A DNA stretch of 64,000 bases from Clostridium amylolyticum (GCF_900142075.1 NZ_FQZO01000002.1:1-64000); one strand, 5' to 3'; shown: positions 25,769-34,647, counted from the stretch's first letter. Notes: generated by a model not told the origin, from the letters alone. Numbers and translations: made by a program.

Positions 25769-26455
25769 TTATTTTAAGTTGTGTTTTAATTCTATTAGCT
25801 CTTCCTCTGTAAGATTGCGCCATTTACCAATATCTATATCATTATTTTTTATATTAATAATTCTGATACGTTCTAAACGTATAACTTTATATCCAAGAAC
25901 TTTGGCCATTCTACGAATTTGTTTATTAAGTCCCTGGGTTAGAATAATGCGAAAAGTGCCTTCACTAACTCTACTCATCTTACATGGTCTTGTCTTAACC
26001 CCACAAATTTCTACCCCTTGAGACATTCCTTTGATGAAAAAATCATCAAAAGGTTTATGGACAGTTACTATATATTCCTTCTCATTTTTACCTTCTGATG
26101 CCAAAATTTTATTTGCCAATTCGCCATCATTGGTCATTAGTATCAAACCTTGAGATGCTTTGTCTAATCTACCCACTGGAAAAATATATTCAGGATAATT
26201 CATATAATCAATTATATTACCTTGTACTTCCTTTGCTGCAGTACAAATAATCCCTACTGGTTTGTTCAATGCAATATAAACTTTATCCTTCACTGGAATA
26301 GGCTTATTATCAATAAGGATTATATCCTCCTCTTCTACCCACTGCCCCGGCTTACAAAGCCTTCCATTTACCATTACTCTATGTTCCTCAATAATTCTAT
26401 TGGCCTCTCTTCTAGAGCAGAAACCACTATTGCTAAGAAGCTTGTTTATTCTCAT
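25769..26455 (-). CDS. rluF: 23S rRNA pseudouridine synthase RluF-like
   Basis: 228 residues. An S4 RNA-binding domain (MRINKLLSNSGFCSRREANR) precedes the RsuA/RluF catalytic domain with GRLDKASQGLILMTNDG, which includes the catalytic Asp, and LTQGLNKQIRRMAKVLGYKV followed by LERIRI. Over the whole length it follows E. coli RluF closely but lacks the basic C-terminal tail. It would isomerise a uridine in 23S rRNA (position 2604 in E. coli). The start ATG is the natural N-terminus of the S4 domain. Stand-alone gene. Confidence 0.88.
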   Translation of the reverse strand: MRINKLLSNSGFCSRREANRIIEEHRVMVNGRLCKPGQWVEEEDIILIDNKPIPVKDKVYIALNKPVGIICTAAKEVQGNIIDYMNYPEYIFPVGRLDKASQGLILMTNDGELANKILASEGKNEKEYIVTVHKPFDDFFIKGMSQGVEICGVKTRPCKMSRVSEGTFRIILTQGLNKQIRRMAKVLGYKVIRLERIRIINIKNNDIDIGKWRNLTEEELIELKHNLK

Positions 26456-26568
26456 GTTAACTTTTGTATCCTTTCCTTATTGGATTGCTTTACCTATGAT
26501 AATTTATATTCTATAGAAATTTGTTTGTTTTAAATTTATTATAAGTTACTTGGTATAATGCTCATTTC

Positions 26569-27288
26569 TTAATCTGGAAAAGTTTCTTTAATCCATCCCT
26601 TATATGCACAATGTGGACATTTAAGATATTTCCCTTTTTTCCCACCGTTCAACGAAAGCATATCTCTCCAAAAGCTTATAGAGAACTTTTTATGACAGTT
26701 AGGACACAAGTAAGAATTAACTTGAGAATGATAATATATTAATCCTACTAGTAATATTATTGCTATGACATACATTAAAATGGGAGCAAATCCACCAAAG
26801 GAAACTGCCATTGGAAATCCACAAAATAATATAAGAACATAGCAAGCTAAGAATATATAGGTCATTATATCTGTTTTTCTATGGTTCTTTTTCTTCATTA
26901 GCAAATCATTCATATCTTCAATGCTTTTTATACTTACTTTTCCTGTTTCTTTTATTTGTTGCAATATTGCAGTTAATTGCTCTTTTTGCTGTGTCAAAGA
27001 CTTAATTGCTTCATCAATTTTATTTTGTTGATTTAAAATTGTTTCATATAATAAGGTATAGGTATTTTCTGTTTCAGTTACTTTCTTGATTTCATCTAAT
27101 GAAAATCCTAAAGCCTTATATAAGCAAATACATCGTAATTTTTCCAAATCCTCTTCTGTATAAATTCTCCTGCCACCTTCACTTAACTCAGATGGCTTTA
27201 GAATCTCTACCTTATCATAATATTGTACTGTTCTCACGCTTACATTACACAATTTTGCAAGCTCACCTGTAGTAAATGTTTGTTTCAT
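26569..27288 (-). CDS. Membrane-anchored MerR-type regulator with C-terminal zinc ribbon
   Basis: 239 residues. The MerR domain fills the start (FTTGELAKLCNVSVRTVQYY, GGRRIYTEEDLEKLRCICLY), followed by a coiled coil (about 75-125) and then two transmembrane helices (IMTYIFLACYVLILFCGF and FAPILMYVIAIILLVGL). The tail has CPNC and CPHC pairs about 30 residues apart, a likely zinc ribbon. A DNA-binding protein held in the membrane is unusual. GAGGTGA precedes the ATG. It lies 182 bases downstream of a CPBP intramembrane protease gene on the same strand, which suggests, but does not show, proteolytic release. Confidence 0.85.
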   Translation of the reverse strand: MKQTFTTGELAKLCNVSVRTVQYYDKVEILKPSELSEGGRRIYTEEDLEKLRCICLYKALGFSLDEIKKVTETENTYTLLYETILNQQNKIDEAIKSLTQQKEQLTAILQQIKETGKVSIKSIEDMNDLLMKKKNHRKTDIMTYIFLACYVLILFCGFPMAVSFGGFAPILMYVIAIILLVGLIYYHSQVNSYLCPNCHKKFSISFWRDMLSLNGGKKGKYLKCPHCAYKGWIKETFPD

Positions 27289-27470
27289 TTTCATCACCTC
27301 AATATTATAATAGGACATTACGTAGGGTAACTAGCAATAGCTTACCTAGGGTGATTTTTATTATTTTCAAAATTAAATAATATTTGTTTCCCTTACTTCT
27401 ATTATCTACTATGAATCTTACTATATATAATTTGCTTATATTTAAACCTCTTTATCCTGTAATTCCCCAT

Positions 27471-28148
27471 TTATACATTTCCTAATATATTTGTAAAATA
27501 AGAAATACCATTATACAAAGAATGAGCTAAAATACAACAAAATATTGATCCAGTGTTTACATAAAGTATTCCTAATATAAGTCCGCATATTAAAGCAGAT
27601 ATAGTTTGTACCATGTTAAAATGCATTAACGCAAATAAAATAGATGATATTAAAACGGAAAAAATTACGCCATATCTATTTTGTAATCCTCCTAAAACAT
27701 ATCCTCTCATAAGTATTTCTTCAATTATTGGAGCTATAATGCAAACGTGAATGAAGCTGGCCGCGGGTGCTTGCCTTAAAGTATTTATGGCTTCTTTATA
27801 ATTTTTTTCACTAGAAGGAAATATATTTTCTAAAACTGGATCTAATCCCTTATCCACAAAAAAGAAAAATAATATAGAACATCCTATGGCTAGAATAACT
27901 CCTCTTACAGAAATATTTTGAAATATACTAATATTAAATGAGGTCTTTTGAAATAGTACCATGATAAATATTATGTTTAAAACTATTAAAGTAATTAAAT
28001 TCAGCCAAACAGATATCTTATTATTTAATTTTCTCCAAACCACAATATCAATAGCTGTGGCAAGGGTGAGAACTAAAAAATATGCAGCTGTAAGTAACAC
28101 TGCATTTCCCAAACTAGCTTCATGATTGGTAACTATAAATGATTTCAA
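27471..28148 (-). CDS. CPBP family intramembrane metalloprotease
   Basis: 225 residues, about seven transmembrane helices, with the CPBP motifs IIEEILMRGYVLG (Glu-Glu and Arg), ALMHFNMVQ (His) and ILAHSLYNG (His). Starts at TTG a few bases after AGAAGGGAG. Family members cleave peptides within the membrane or process prenylated or bacteriocin-related proteins. It is transcribed just ahead of the membrane-anchored MerR gene, which is a candidate substrate or regulator. Confidence 0.85.
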   Translation of the reverse strand: MKSFIVTNHEASLGNAVLLTAAYFLVLTLATAIDIVVWRKLNNKISVWLNLITLIVLNIIFIMVLFQKTSFNISIFQNISVRGVILAIGCSILFFFFVDKGLDPVLENIFPSSEKNYKEAINTLRQAPAASFIHVCIIAPIIEEILMRGYVLGGLQNRYGVIFSVLISSILFALMHFNMVQTISALICGLILGILYVNTGSIFCCILAHSLYNGISYFTNILGNV

Positions 28149-28330
28149 ATTCTCCCTTCTTTCTGTGTATACTATAACTAATATTTATTTTTCATAATCT
28201 AACTTTTAATCTTCTGGTGTTATTGAGCCCCTCCTATAATTATATGATACTATAATAAGCTGGTGTTAACTTTCATTTAAGTAATGAATATGCTAGAATA
28301 TTTTTATGGTTACTTTTGACATGATAACGC

Positions 28331-28350
28331 ATAACTCATATGGCTGCCAT
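28331..28350 (-). repeat. Dispersed repeat family 1, copy d
   Basis: Reads ATAACTCATATGGCTGCCAT on the plus strand, the exact complement of the 20-base core of copy a, 25 bases upstream of the start at 28375. Confidence 0.85.
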
Positions 28351-28374
28351 TCTAATATGTAGGAGGATACAGTT

Positions 28375-29532
28375 TTGAAAAAGAGAATTTTCCTGTGGTT
28401 TACATTAATATTCTTTTTGAGTAATAGCCTTATGTGTATTACCAATGCCACACCAGAAGAAAATATAAAGCAAAGCACTACCCAAATTAAAATGTTGGAC
28501 AAACAGCTTATGGACTTAAAAGAAACATTATCTGCTTTAAATGCAGAAATAGGAGAGCTAGATAATAAACTTAAGCAAAATAGAGAAGAAATTAATAAAA
28601 CTGAAGATAAAATCAAAGAGATAGAACTTGAAATCTCTGATATTAAAAAGTCTCTAAAGACAAAACAAGTTGTTTTAGACAATAGGGTAAGAACCATATA
28701 CAAGAGCAATTTTTATAGAAATTCTCTATTAATTATCCTAACCTCTAAGAGTTTCTCAGAGGCAATCTCTAATGCTAAAGCTGCTAATATGATAATATCT
28801 TTAGATAACAAATTAATAAGTGACATTAAGAGAAAAAATGAAGAGCTATTAACCAATGTTAATGAATTGAATAGTAAAAAGGATGAGTATAAGTCTCTGG
28901 AAAACTCTATGCAAAGTTCTCTTGAAGCTCTGAAATCAAAGAGAGAAACTCAACAATCCACCATAGATAAAATAAATGAGGAAAGACAAAAGGCATCTTC
29001 AATTATAAAAGATAATGAAGAATCATTGGTATCTCACTCAATTTCAATAATTAACTCTTCAACCCCCTCGGAAAGTTCTATTAGAAATGCTATATCTAAC
29101 TTAAGATTATTATTACCGCAGATAAGCACCCCATCTGTAAGAGATTCTGTGGAAAATGCCATTAGTAAAGGCACAGAACTTCTAAGCACTATGAATAATA
29201 ATAGTTCTATTAACTTTGATCGTGGTACTATACTGGCTAAGAAAACCTATGTAATGGAAGCCACTGCCTACTTTGATGGCTTAATCACTGCTTCTGGTTT
29301 AAAACCTGTAAGAAATCCCTCTGGGCTTAGCACCGTTGCTGTAGATCCTTCAGTTATACCTTTAGGTTCTAAGCTTTATATTGATGGTTATGGTTATGCC
29401 ATAGCTGCCGATACAGGATCAGCAATAAAAAATTTAAAAATAGATTTATATATGAATTCATTAGCAGAATGCTACACTTTTGGACGAAGAAAAGTTTCAG
29501 TAAGCCTTCTTGCTTACCCCAACGAATGGTAA
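28375..29532 (+). CDS. Secreted coiled-coil protein with C-terminal 3D domain
   Basis: 385 residues: signal peptide (ending near NATPEE), long coiled coils (about 30-110 and 150-225) of the kind found in PcsB-like cell-wall proteins, and a C-terminal 3D domain with its three conserved aspartates in VAVDPSVIPLGSKLYI, AIAADTGSAI and KIDLYM. 3D domains resemble the lytic transglycosylase MltA and occur in peptidoglycan-active proteins. The TTG start lies six bases after AGGAGGAT. It probably acts in cell-wall remodelling at the cell surface. Confidence 0.85.
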   Translation: MKKRIFLWFTLIFFLSNSLMCITNATPEENIKQSTTQIKMLDKQLMDLKETLSALNAEIGELDNKLKQNREEINKTEDKIKEIELEISDIKKSLKTKQVVLDNRVRTIYKSNFYRNSLLIILTSKSFSEAISNAKAANMIISLDNKLISDIKRKNEELLTNVNELNSKKDEYKSLENSMQSSLEALKSKRETQQSTIDKINEERQKASSIIKDNEESLVSHSISIINSSTPSESSIRNAISNLRLLLPQISTPSVRDSVENAISKGTELLSTMNNNSSINFDRGTILAKKTYVMEATAYFDGLITASGLKPVRNPSGLSTVAVDPSVIPLGSKLYIDGYGYAIAADTGSAIKNLKIDLYMNSLAECYTFGRRKVSVSLLAYPNEW

Positions 29533-29557
29533 ATGGCAGCCATACGAGTTATGAGTT
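29533..29557 (+). repeat. Dispersed repeat family 1, copy e
   Basis: ATGGCAGCCATACGAGTTAT then GAGTT, starting at the base after the stop codon of the 3D-domain gene. It is inverted relative to copy f, 51 bases further on. Confidence 0.8.
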
Positions 29558-29608
29558 GTTTATGCCTTTTATGCACGTAGATGCTGCAAAATATTTTCAG
29601 GCATATTT

Positions 29609-29636
29609 AATAAGTAATAACTCATATGGCTGCCAT
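29609..29636 (-). repeat. Dispersed repeat family 1, copy f
   Basis: Complement of the core (CTCATATGGCTGCCAT) preceded by AATAAGTAATAA. It ends 5 bases before the AGAAAGGAGA ribosome binding site of the next gene, and its ATG is a false start for that gene. Confidence 0.85.
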
Positions 29637-29655
29637 TAATAGAAAGGAGATTTTT

Positions 29656-31371
29656 ATGTTTAAAAAATTTATTTCATTTTATAAACCCCATAAAAAGCTG
29701 TTTATTTTGGATATAACAGCAGCCTTTATAGTAGCTTTATGCGATTTATTTTATCCTATGATAACTAGAGGACTCATAAATGATATTATTCCCAATAATA
29801 ACATCAGACTGCTTTTTATATGGGCAGGAGTATTATTTTTAATATATGTTATGAAGTATTTCCTAAACCACTTTGTGCAATATTGGGGACACATGGTAGG
29901 AGTAAGAATGCAGGCGGATATGAGAGAAAAGGTATTTAACCACCTTCAAACTCTTCCCAACTCTTTTTTTGATGAAAACAAAAATGGAGTAATAATGTCA
30001 CGAATAGTAAATGACCTTATGGAAATATCAGAACTTGCTCACCACGGCCCTGAGGATTTATTTATTTCCTCAATAATGATTTTAGGCTCCTTTGCAATTT
30101 TATGTACTATAAATATTCCTCTAACCTTAATTACCTTTGCCTTTATACCAATTTTAGTTTGGTTTTCTCTTAAAAATAGAATTAAAATGGAAAAAGCCTT
30201 TATGGAAAGCAGAGTTACCATAGGAGAGCTCAATGCAGGTCTAGAAAATAGTATTGCTGGAGTAAGAGTATCCAAAGCCTTTACCAATAGTAAATTTGAA
30301 TCTGCAAAATTTAAAGAGGACAACAAGAAATTTGTAGGTGCAAGACAAAATGCTTACAAATGTATGGCTGACTTTTTTTCTGGAATGTACTTTTTTATAG
30401 ATGTATTAGATTTAATAGTGTTATTAGCTGGTGGATATTTTGTATATAAAAAGTATATTGACTTTGGTGACTTAGTTGCTTATCTTTTATATATTAAAAT
30501 GTTTATGTCCCCTATTAGAAAGCTGATTTCTTTCGTAGAACAGTATCAATCAGGGGTTACAGGCTTTAAAAGATATTTAGAACTTATGGAAGTAGAACCT
30601 GAAAAAGATAAAGAAAACGCAGTGGTTCTAAACAATGTGGAAGGAAACATAGAGTTTAAAAACGTAGGATTTAAATATGATAAAAATAATCATATACTAC
30701 AAGACATAAGCTTTAAAGTGAAAGCTGGACAAACCCTTGCTTTAGTAGGACCTTCTGGCGGCGGTAAGACCACTATTTGCAACTTAATACCTAGGTTTTA
30801 TGAGATAGATGAAGGAGATATTCTAATAGATGGCAAAAGCGTCTATGATTTAAAAATAGAATCTTTAAGAAAAAACATAGGGGTAGTTCAGCAGGAAGTA
30901 TTCCTATTTACAGGAACCATAAGAGATAACATATTATATGGTAATCCTAAGGCTTCCGAGAAAGAAATTATAACAGCAGCCAAGCTTGCTAATATCCATG
31001 ACTTTATTGAAGGCTTGCCTAAGGGTTATGATACCTATATAGGAGAACGCGGGGTTAAACTATCTGGCGGTCAAAAGCAAAGATTGTCCATAGCGAGAGT
31101 TTTCTTAAAAAATCCTCCTATACTTATATTAGATGAGGCTACTTCAGCCCTAGATAATACCACAGAATATCTAATACAAAAATCCTTAGAAAAGCTATCT
31201 AAAGGAAGAACCACCATAGTGGTTGCTCATAGGCTATCCACCATAAAGAAAGCCGACGAAATAATGGTGCTTACAGATGAAGGAATACAGGAGAGAGGCA
31301 CCCACGAAGAACTCCTTAGAGCAAAAGGTATATACAGTAACCTTAATAAACTAACAACCGCAGCCATGTAA
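29656..31371 (+). CDS. ABC exporter, fused permease and ATPase
   Basis: 571 residues in the MsbA/Sav1866 layout: six transmembrane helices (1-310), then a nucleotide-binding domain with Walker A GPSGGGKTT, signature LSGGQKQRL and Walker B ILILDEATSALD, all intact, so a homodimer can be active. Substrate may be a drug, lipid or peptide. The ATG at 29656 has AGAAAGGAG; an earlier in-frame ATG at 29626 lies in a repeat. The last codons (TAAM) and stop are supplied by another repeat copy. A terminator follows. Confidence 0.92.
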   Translation: MFKKFISFYKPHKKLFILDITAAFIVALCDLFYPMITRGLINDIIPNNNIRLLFIWAGVLFLIYVMKYFLNHFVQYWGHMVGVRMQADMREKVFNHLQTLPNSFFDENKNGVIMSRIVNDLMEISELAHHGPEDLFISSIMILGSFAILCTINIPLTLITFAFIPILVWFSLKNRIKMEKAFMESRVTIGELNAGLENSIAGVRVSKAFTNSKFESAKFKEDNKKFVGARQNAYKCMADFFSGMYFFIDVLDLIVLLAGGYFVYKKYIDFGDLVAYLLYIKMFMSPIRKLISFVEQYQSGVTGFKRYLELMEVEPEKDKENAVVLNNVEGNIEFKNVGFKYDKNNHILQDISFKVKAGQTLALVGPSGGGKTTICNLIPRFYEIDEGDILIDGKSVYDLKIESLRKNIGVVQQEVFLFTGTIRDNILYGNPKASEKEIITAAKLANIHDFIEGLPKGYDTYIGERGVKLSGGQKQRLSIARVFLKNPPILILDEATSALDNTTEYLIQKSLEKLSKGRTTIVVAHRLSTIKKADEIMVLTDEGIQERGTHEELLRAKGIYSNLNKLTTAAM

Positions 31372-31390
31372 GCTATTACTTATTGCATTA
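31358..31390 (+). repeat. Dispersed repeat family 1, copy g, overlapping a gene end
   Basis: CCGCAGCCATGTAAGCTATT then ACTTATTGCATTA. It overlaps the last four codons and the stop (TAA at 31369-31371) of the ABC exporter. Confidence 0.7.
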
Positions 31391-31400
31391 AATATACATT

Positions 31401-31437
31401 AAAAAACGAGGGGGTTAAGGAAACTCCCTCGTTTTTT
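31401..31437. terminator. Terminator between convergent ABC and AraC genes
   Basis: Stem AAAAACGAGGG/CCCTCGTTTTT with a T-rich end; usable in both directions. Confidence 0.8.
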
Positions 31438-31448
31438 GTTTCAACATT

Positions 31449-32336
31449 TTATTTGTCATTAGCTTTAACTACAGCAATCCACACTTCCTGCCTGTTATCC
31501 TGCATATAACTTTCTATAACGGGAAGGTCGTCCAGTTCATAGCCAGAATTGGGAAGCCACTCCGTATAAAACTTTTTATACACCTGTTGAACAGCATCTG
31601 GCAGTTCTCCATTTGCTTCGAATATAGCCCATGTAGCCTTGGGGAACTCAAAGGTACTCATACCCTCAAGTGGTTTAACCCTTTTGCATTGAGGATCATC
31701 AACATATCTAGTAACAGCTATATAATAGTCCATTTTCTCTGACTCTCCCCATTTCCCTCCTGCACTAATACCCAAAAAACCTGCTGGACGATAATCAGCT
31801 TGTGTAAATAAACCCATCAGCTGTTCCATAGCACCATCTTTCCATGCAGTATCCCAAATCTGTGGTATAAAACTAAAAGCTTCATTTGTTTTAATCCTAT
31901 GCTTAAAACCTGACACTGTAAATGAAGGCCATTGTTCAATTTGATAATTCATATATGCTTCTCCTTTAATTGTTATTTGAAAAGAGATTTTTGGACAGGA
32001 CTTCAATTTAACAATATCCTTTCGTGCTTTTGAAGGAAGAACACCATGAAAATTTTTAAAGGCTCTTGTAAAGGAATCCTGAGATTCATATCCATATTTC
32101 ATGGCTATATCAATGATCTTTTCCTTACTATTTATAACATCAAAGGCTGCCATGGTAAGACGCCTGCTCCTAATATATTCAGACAAAGACTTATCTGCAA
32201 TATAGGAAAACATGCGTTGAAAATTATACACCGAGCACCCTGCAATCTTTGAAATCTTTTCATAGGAAATTTCTTTATCAAGATTTTCTTCTATATAATC
32301 CACTGTACTGTTAATACGTTTAATCCAATCCATCAT
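31449..32336 (-). CDS. AraC family regulator with GyrI-like effector domain
   Basis: 295 residues. The two AraC helix-turn-helix motifs are at the N-terminus (ISYEKISKIAGCSVYNFQRM; IDIAMKYGYESQDSFTRAFK), and residues about 125-295 form a GyrI-like (SOUL-related) small-molecule binding domain beginning FTVSGFKHR. This order, as in Rob/BmrR-type activators, suggests a regulator of drug or stress responses. AAGGAGTG precedes two adjacent ATG codons; either may be the start. It is convergent with an ABC exporter gene. Confidence 0.9.
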   Translation of the reverse strand: MMDWIKRINSTVDYIEENLDKEISYEKISKIAGCSVYNFQRMFSYIADKSLSEYIRSRRLTMAAFDVINSKEKIIDIAMKYGYESQDSFTRAFKNFHGVLPSKARKDIVKLKSCPKISFQITIKGEAYMNYQIEQWPSFTVSGFKHRIKTNEAFSFIPQIWDTAWKDGAMEQLMGLFTQADYRPAGFLGISAGGKWGESEKMDYYIAVTRYVDDPQCKRVKPLEGMSTFEFPKATWAIFEANGELPDAVQQVYKKFYTEWLPNSGYELDDLPVIESYMQDNRQEVWIAVVKANDK

Positions 32337-32418
32337 CTCACTCCTTAGGTTTATAATACAATTAAAGGATTCTAATTCCTCGACTTTCTATGCCGGATTT
32401 TATCGGATGATACAAAAA

Positions 32419-32447
32419 GTTGCCAGGCACGTAGCAAGTGACAAAAT
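32419..32447 (+). repeat. Dispersed repeat family 2, copy 3
   Basis: AGTTGCCAGGCACGTAGCAA then GTGACAAAA, in the gap between the AraC/GyrI gene and the amidohydrolase gene. Confidence 0.7.
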
Positions 32448-32505
32448 ATTTTAATGCTCATAACATTTATAGCTGATACGTCCTGTATAAACCTAAACAA
32501 TTATA

Positions 32506-33468
32506 TTATTCATGATGTCCTCTACTTTCTAATCCATATAATCTAATTTGGTTTAACTCTGAAGCTGTAAACACTTTAACTTCATATAACCTCATATATT
32601 CTTTAGATACTTCGGAGTCAAATATGATAATATCATCTGAATTGATGGTAACCCTTACTCCATAATCATACAACTTCCTAATAGGATGCTTTTCTATACT
32701 TTCCACCCTGCTTAATAGTACATTGCTGGTAGGAGTTATATTTAACTGTATTTTATTATCTCTTAGCCAATTCATTACATGAGGTGAATTGGCAGCTGCT
32801 ATTCCGTGCTGAACTTCATTAAGTTCTAATTCTTCCACTGCTTCTTTAACATCATCTGCAGTACCCCATTCACCAACATGTGCCTTCAAAAGCCAGCCTT
32901 TTTCCTTAGCTTTTTTATAAAGGGGTTTAAAATTCTTAATAGGCTGAGCAAACTCGTCACAATATAAATCTATGGAATAGAAGCAGTCTTGCATTAGAAA
33001 TGGTTCCATCCACTCCTCTAAAAGCTTTATAGGACAGTGTCTTGATAATCCTACTTGAAATCTAAAATCCACCTGTGGACATATTTTTTTATGGGCACCT
33101 TTGTAATGAGCTATGAGTTTGCTTATATCCCCATTATAATAATTACCATTTCCCCAAACATCTTCTCCTACCTCTAAAACTACCACTCCATCATCCTTTG
33201 CTACTTGAAAGCATCCTTCCAATAATAAATTTCTGCCTTCAGCAGTTTCAAAATAACTATCTATATTTTTACTCATCCACTGATGCATTTCATCCATAGA
33301 TTTTAATTTTTCTCCAAGCTTTGGAATATTTATACTACTATACTTTTTAATATATTCTCTTGAACAACCACTAGTACTATGATTATGCAAATCAGTTTTT
33401 GGTATTTTTTTTAGAAGTTCTTTATCGCTGTTTTCTAAAGCTTGTATAAATAATTCAGTATTACGCAT
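32506..33468 (-). CDS. Adenosine deaminase family amidohydrolase
   Basis: 320 residues with the metal-binding order of adenosine deaminases: KTDLHNHSTSG (two His), KAHVGEWG (His and the catalytic Glu region), VQHGIAAA (His) and TINSDD (Asp). The first motif differs from the usual HVHLDG, so the substrate may not be adenosine. The start follows GGGAGGTG. It lies 28 bases downstream of a methyltransferase gene, probably in one operon. Confidence 0.8.
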   Translation of the reverse strand: MRNTELFIQALENSDKELLKKIPKTDLHNHSTSGCSREYIKKYSSINIPKLGEKLKSMDEMHQWMSKNIDSYFETAEGRNLLLEGCFQVAKDDGVVVLEVGEDVWGNGNYYNGDISKLIAHYKGAHKKICPQVDFRFQVGLSRHCPIKLLEEWMEPFLMQDCFYSIDLYCDEFAQPIKNFKPLYKKAKEKGWLLKAHVGEWGTADDVKEAVEELELNEVQHGIAAANSPHVMNWLRDNKIQLNITPTSNVLLSRVESIEKHPIRKLYDYGVRVTINSDDIIIFDSEVSKEYMRLYEVKVFTASELNQIRLYGLESRGHHE

Positions 33469-33485
33469 AAGCTCACCTCCCTAAC
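33465..33485 (-). repeat. Translation-start region duplicated at 34207-34227
   Basis: The 21 bases holding the ribosome binding site and ATG of the amidohydrolase gene recur at 34207-34227 with one mismatch. Confidence 0.7.
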
Positions 33486-33496
33486 CTTTTATTTAA

Positions 33497-34150
33497 TTAA
33501 CTGGCTATAAAAATTGCCGACTTTTCTTTATGGAAAATAACATTTACATTATTAAAGCCAGCCTTCAATAATAGTGCTTTTTGAGTATCTACTGTAAATG
33601 GAATATCAATGTGGTAAAGTTCCTCCTTAAGAAATTTAAGTTTTTCATGATAATGTGATAAATACTCAGCTTCTTTTTCATCATCTACCACATAATCTCC
33701 CTCTATATAAATACCTATTTCTTTTTTCAAGCAAGCTTTGATCTTACTATATAATTGTCTCTTTACTTCATGAGTAAAATGGTGCATGGTCATGCTTGAA
33801 ATCACATAGTCATATTTATTTTCAGAAAAACTAATATTAAGATAAGAACCATTTATTAACTTAATCTGGTTGGAAAAGCTGCTATATTTCTCTTTTAACA
33901 GCTCTAACATACTTTCTGACATATCAATGCCTGTGATATTTGCATTGGGACACTTTTTAAATATTTCCTTCAATTCTAACCCTGTGCCACATCCTAAATC
34001 TAGTACTTCTATTTTATCATTAGTAGAAATTATTTCCTTAGATAAACTTTTATAATAGCTATCAATATCTTGGAGCTTTAACATATGTTTCTCATATCCC
34101 TCTGCCCTATGGTTAAAAAATTCTGCCATTTTTTCAATATTTCTCTCCAT
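33497..34150 (-). CDS. Class I SAM-dependent methyltransferase
   Basis: 217 residues. Motif I is VLDLGCGTGLELKEIF, the acidic loop ITGIDMSESML, motif IV YVISSMTMHHF, typical of Methyltransf_25-type small-molecule methyltransferases. AGGAGG precedes the ATG. It is the first gene of a probable two-gene operon with the amidohydrolase and is preceded by about 500 bases of structured leader-like DNA. Its substrate is unknown. Confidence 0.85.
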   Translation of the reverse strand: MERNIEKMAEFFNHRAEGYEKHMLKLQDIDSYYKSLSKEIISTNDKIEVLDLGCGTGLELKEIFKKCPNANITGIDMSESMLELLKEKYSSFSNQIKLINGSYLNISFSENKYDYVISSMTMHHFTHEVKRQLYSKIKACLKKEIGIYIEGDYVVDDEKEAEYLSHYHEKLKFLKEELYHIDIPFTVDTQKALLLKAGFNNVNVIFHKEKSAIFIAS

Positions 34151-34206
34151 TTTTATACCTCCTAAAAAACATTAATAAGTTATTTAACCTTCAATTAATT
34201 ACTTTG

Positions 34207-34227
34207 GCATAAGCTCACCTCACTAAC
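34207..34227 (-). repeat. Duplicate translation-start region with a three-codon frame
   Basis: Matches 33465-33485 at 20 of 21 positions. Read on the minus strand it gives GAGGTGAGCTT, ATG and then only Pro-Lys before TAA, so it is a relic or a decoy start. Confidence 0.6.
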
Positions 34228-34236
34228 ATAACAATA

Positions 34237-34274
34237 AAAGGCTATAAGTGAAATATAGTTCACTTATAGCCTTT
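34237..34274 (-). terminator. Long hairpin ahead of the methyltransferase gene
   Basis: Sixteen-base perfect arms 34237-34252 and 34259-34274 with a six-base loop; read on the minus strand it is followed by TATTG after TTT. Could be a second terminator or an attenuator. Confidence 0.5.
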
Positions 34275-34295
34275 AAGATATAATGTTATGCTCAT

Positions 34296-34319
34296 ATTTA
34301 ACTATAATTATAGTTAAAT
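34296..34319. promoter_or_regulatory. 24-base perfect palindrome
   Basis: ATTTAACTATAA is followed directly by its exact complement. All A/T except four bases; a dimeric repressor site is possible but nothing identifies the protein. Confidence 0.35.
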
Positions 34320-34335
34320 AATTAATTATGAACAT

Positions 34336-34361
34336 AAAAAAAGCCGTAGGTTAAGTACGGC
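34336..34361 (-). terminator. Terminator at the end of the leader-peptide transcript
   Basis: Stem GCCGTA (34343-34348)/TACGGC (34356-34361) followed on the minus strand by seven T (34336-34342). Confidence 0.7.
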
Positions 34362-34554
34362 ATTTTCAGCATAACAAATATATAAAAACATATCTTAAAA
34401 ATAAGATTATCCTATTATTTTTAAGAATAACATCTATAAAAGTTAAAAATGCAAAACTATTCCGTAACATTGCGCCTATCTAAAAGATTACACTACAAAT
34501 AAAGCTGGATTATTTACAGCAAAAAACATCCTTTTAGATATCTTATTAAATTAA

Positions 34555-34587
34555 TTATCTAGCAATGTTTAGAATAAGTTTTCTCAT
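34555..34587 (-). CDS. Candidate leader peptide, 10 residues
   Basis: AGGAGG with good spacing precedes an ATG encoding MRKLILNIAR and a stop. A short, basic, hydrophobic peptide ahead of a terminator and further hairpins is what translation-attenuation leaders of resistance genes look like. No experimental or comparative support is available here. Confidence 0.4.
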   Translation of the reverse strand: MRKLILNIAR

Positions 34588-34618
34588 ATATTGTTCCTCC
34601 TATAAATATTATACCTAA

Positions 34619-34647
34619 ATCTTATATCTTATTCCTTTAATTGTCAA
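34619..34647 (-). promoter_or_regulatory. Promoter of the leader-peptide transcript
   Basis: On the minus strand TTGACA (34642-34647) and TAAGAT (34619-34624) are 17 bases apart, followed by the AGGAGG site at about 34594-34600. Confidence 0.5.

Noticed and set aside
32506..33468. Naming the amidohydrolase as adenosine deaminase add
   Set aside because: The metal ligands fit the family but the first motif (DLHNHSTSG) differs from typical adenosine deaminases, so only the family is claimed.
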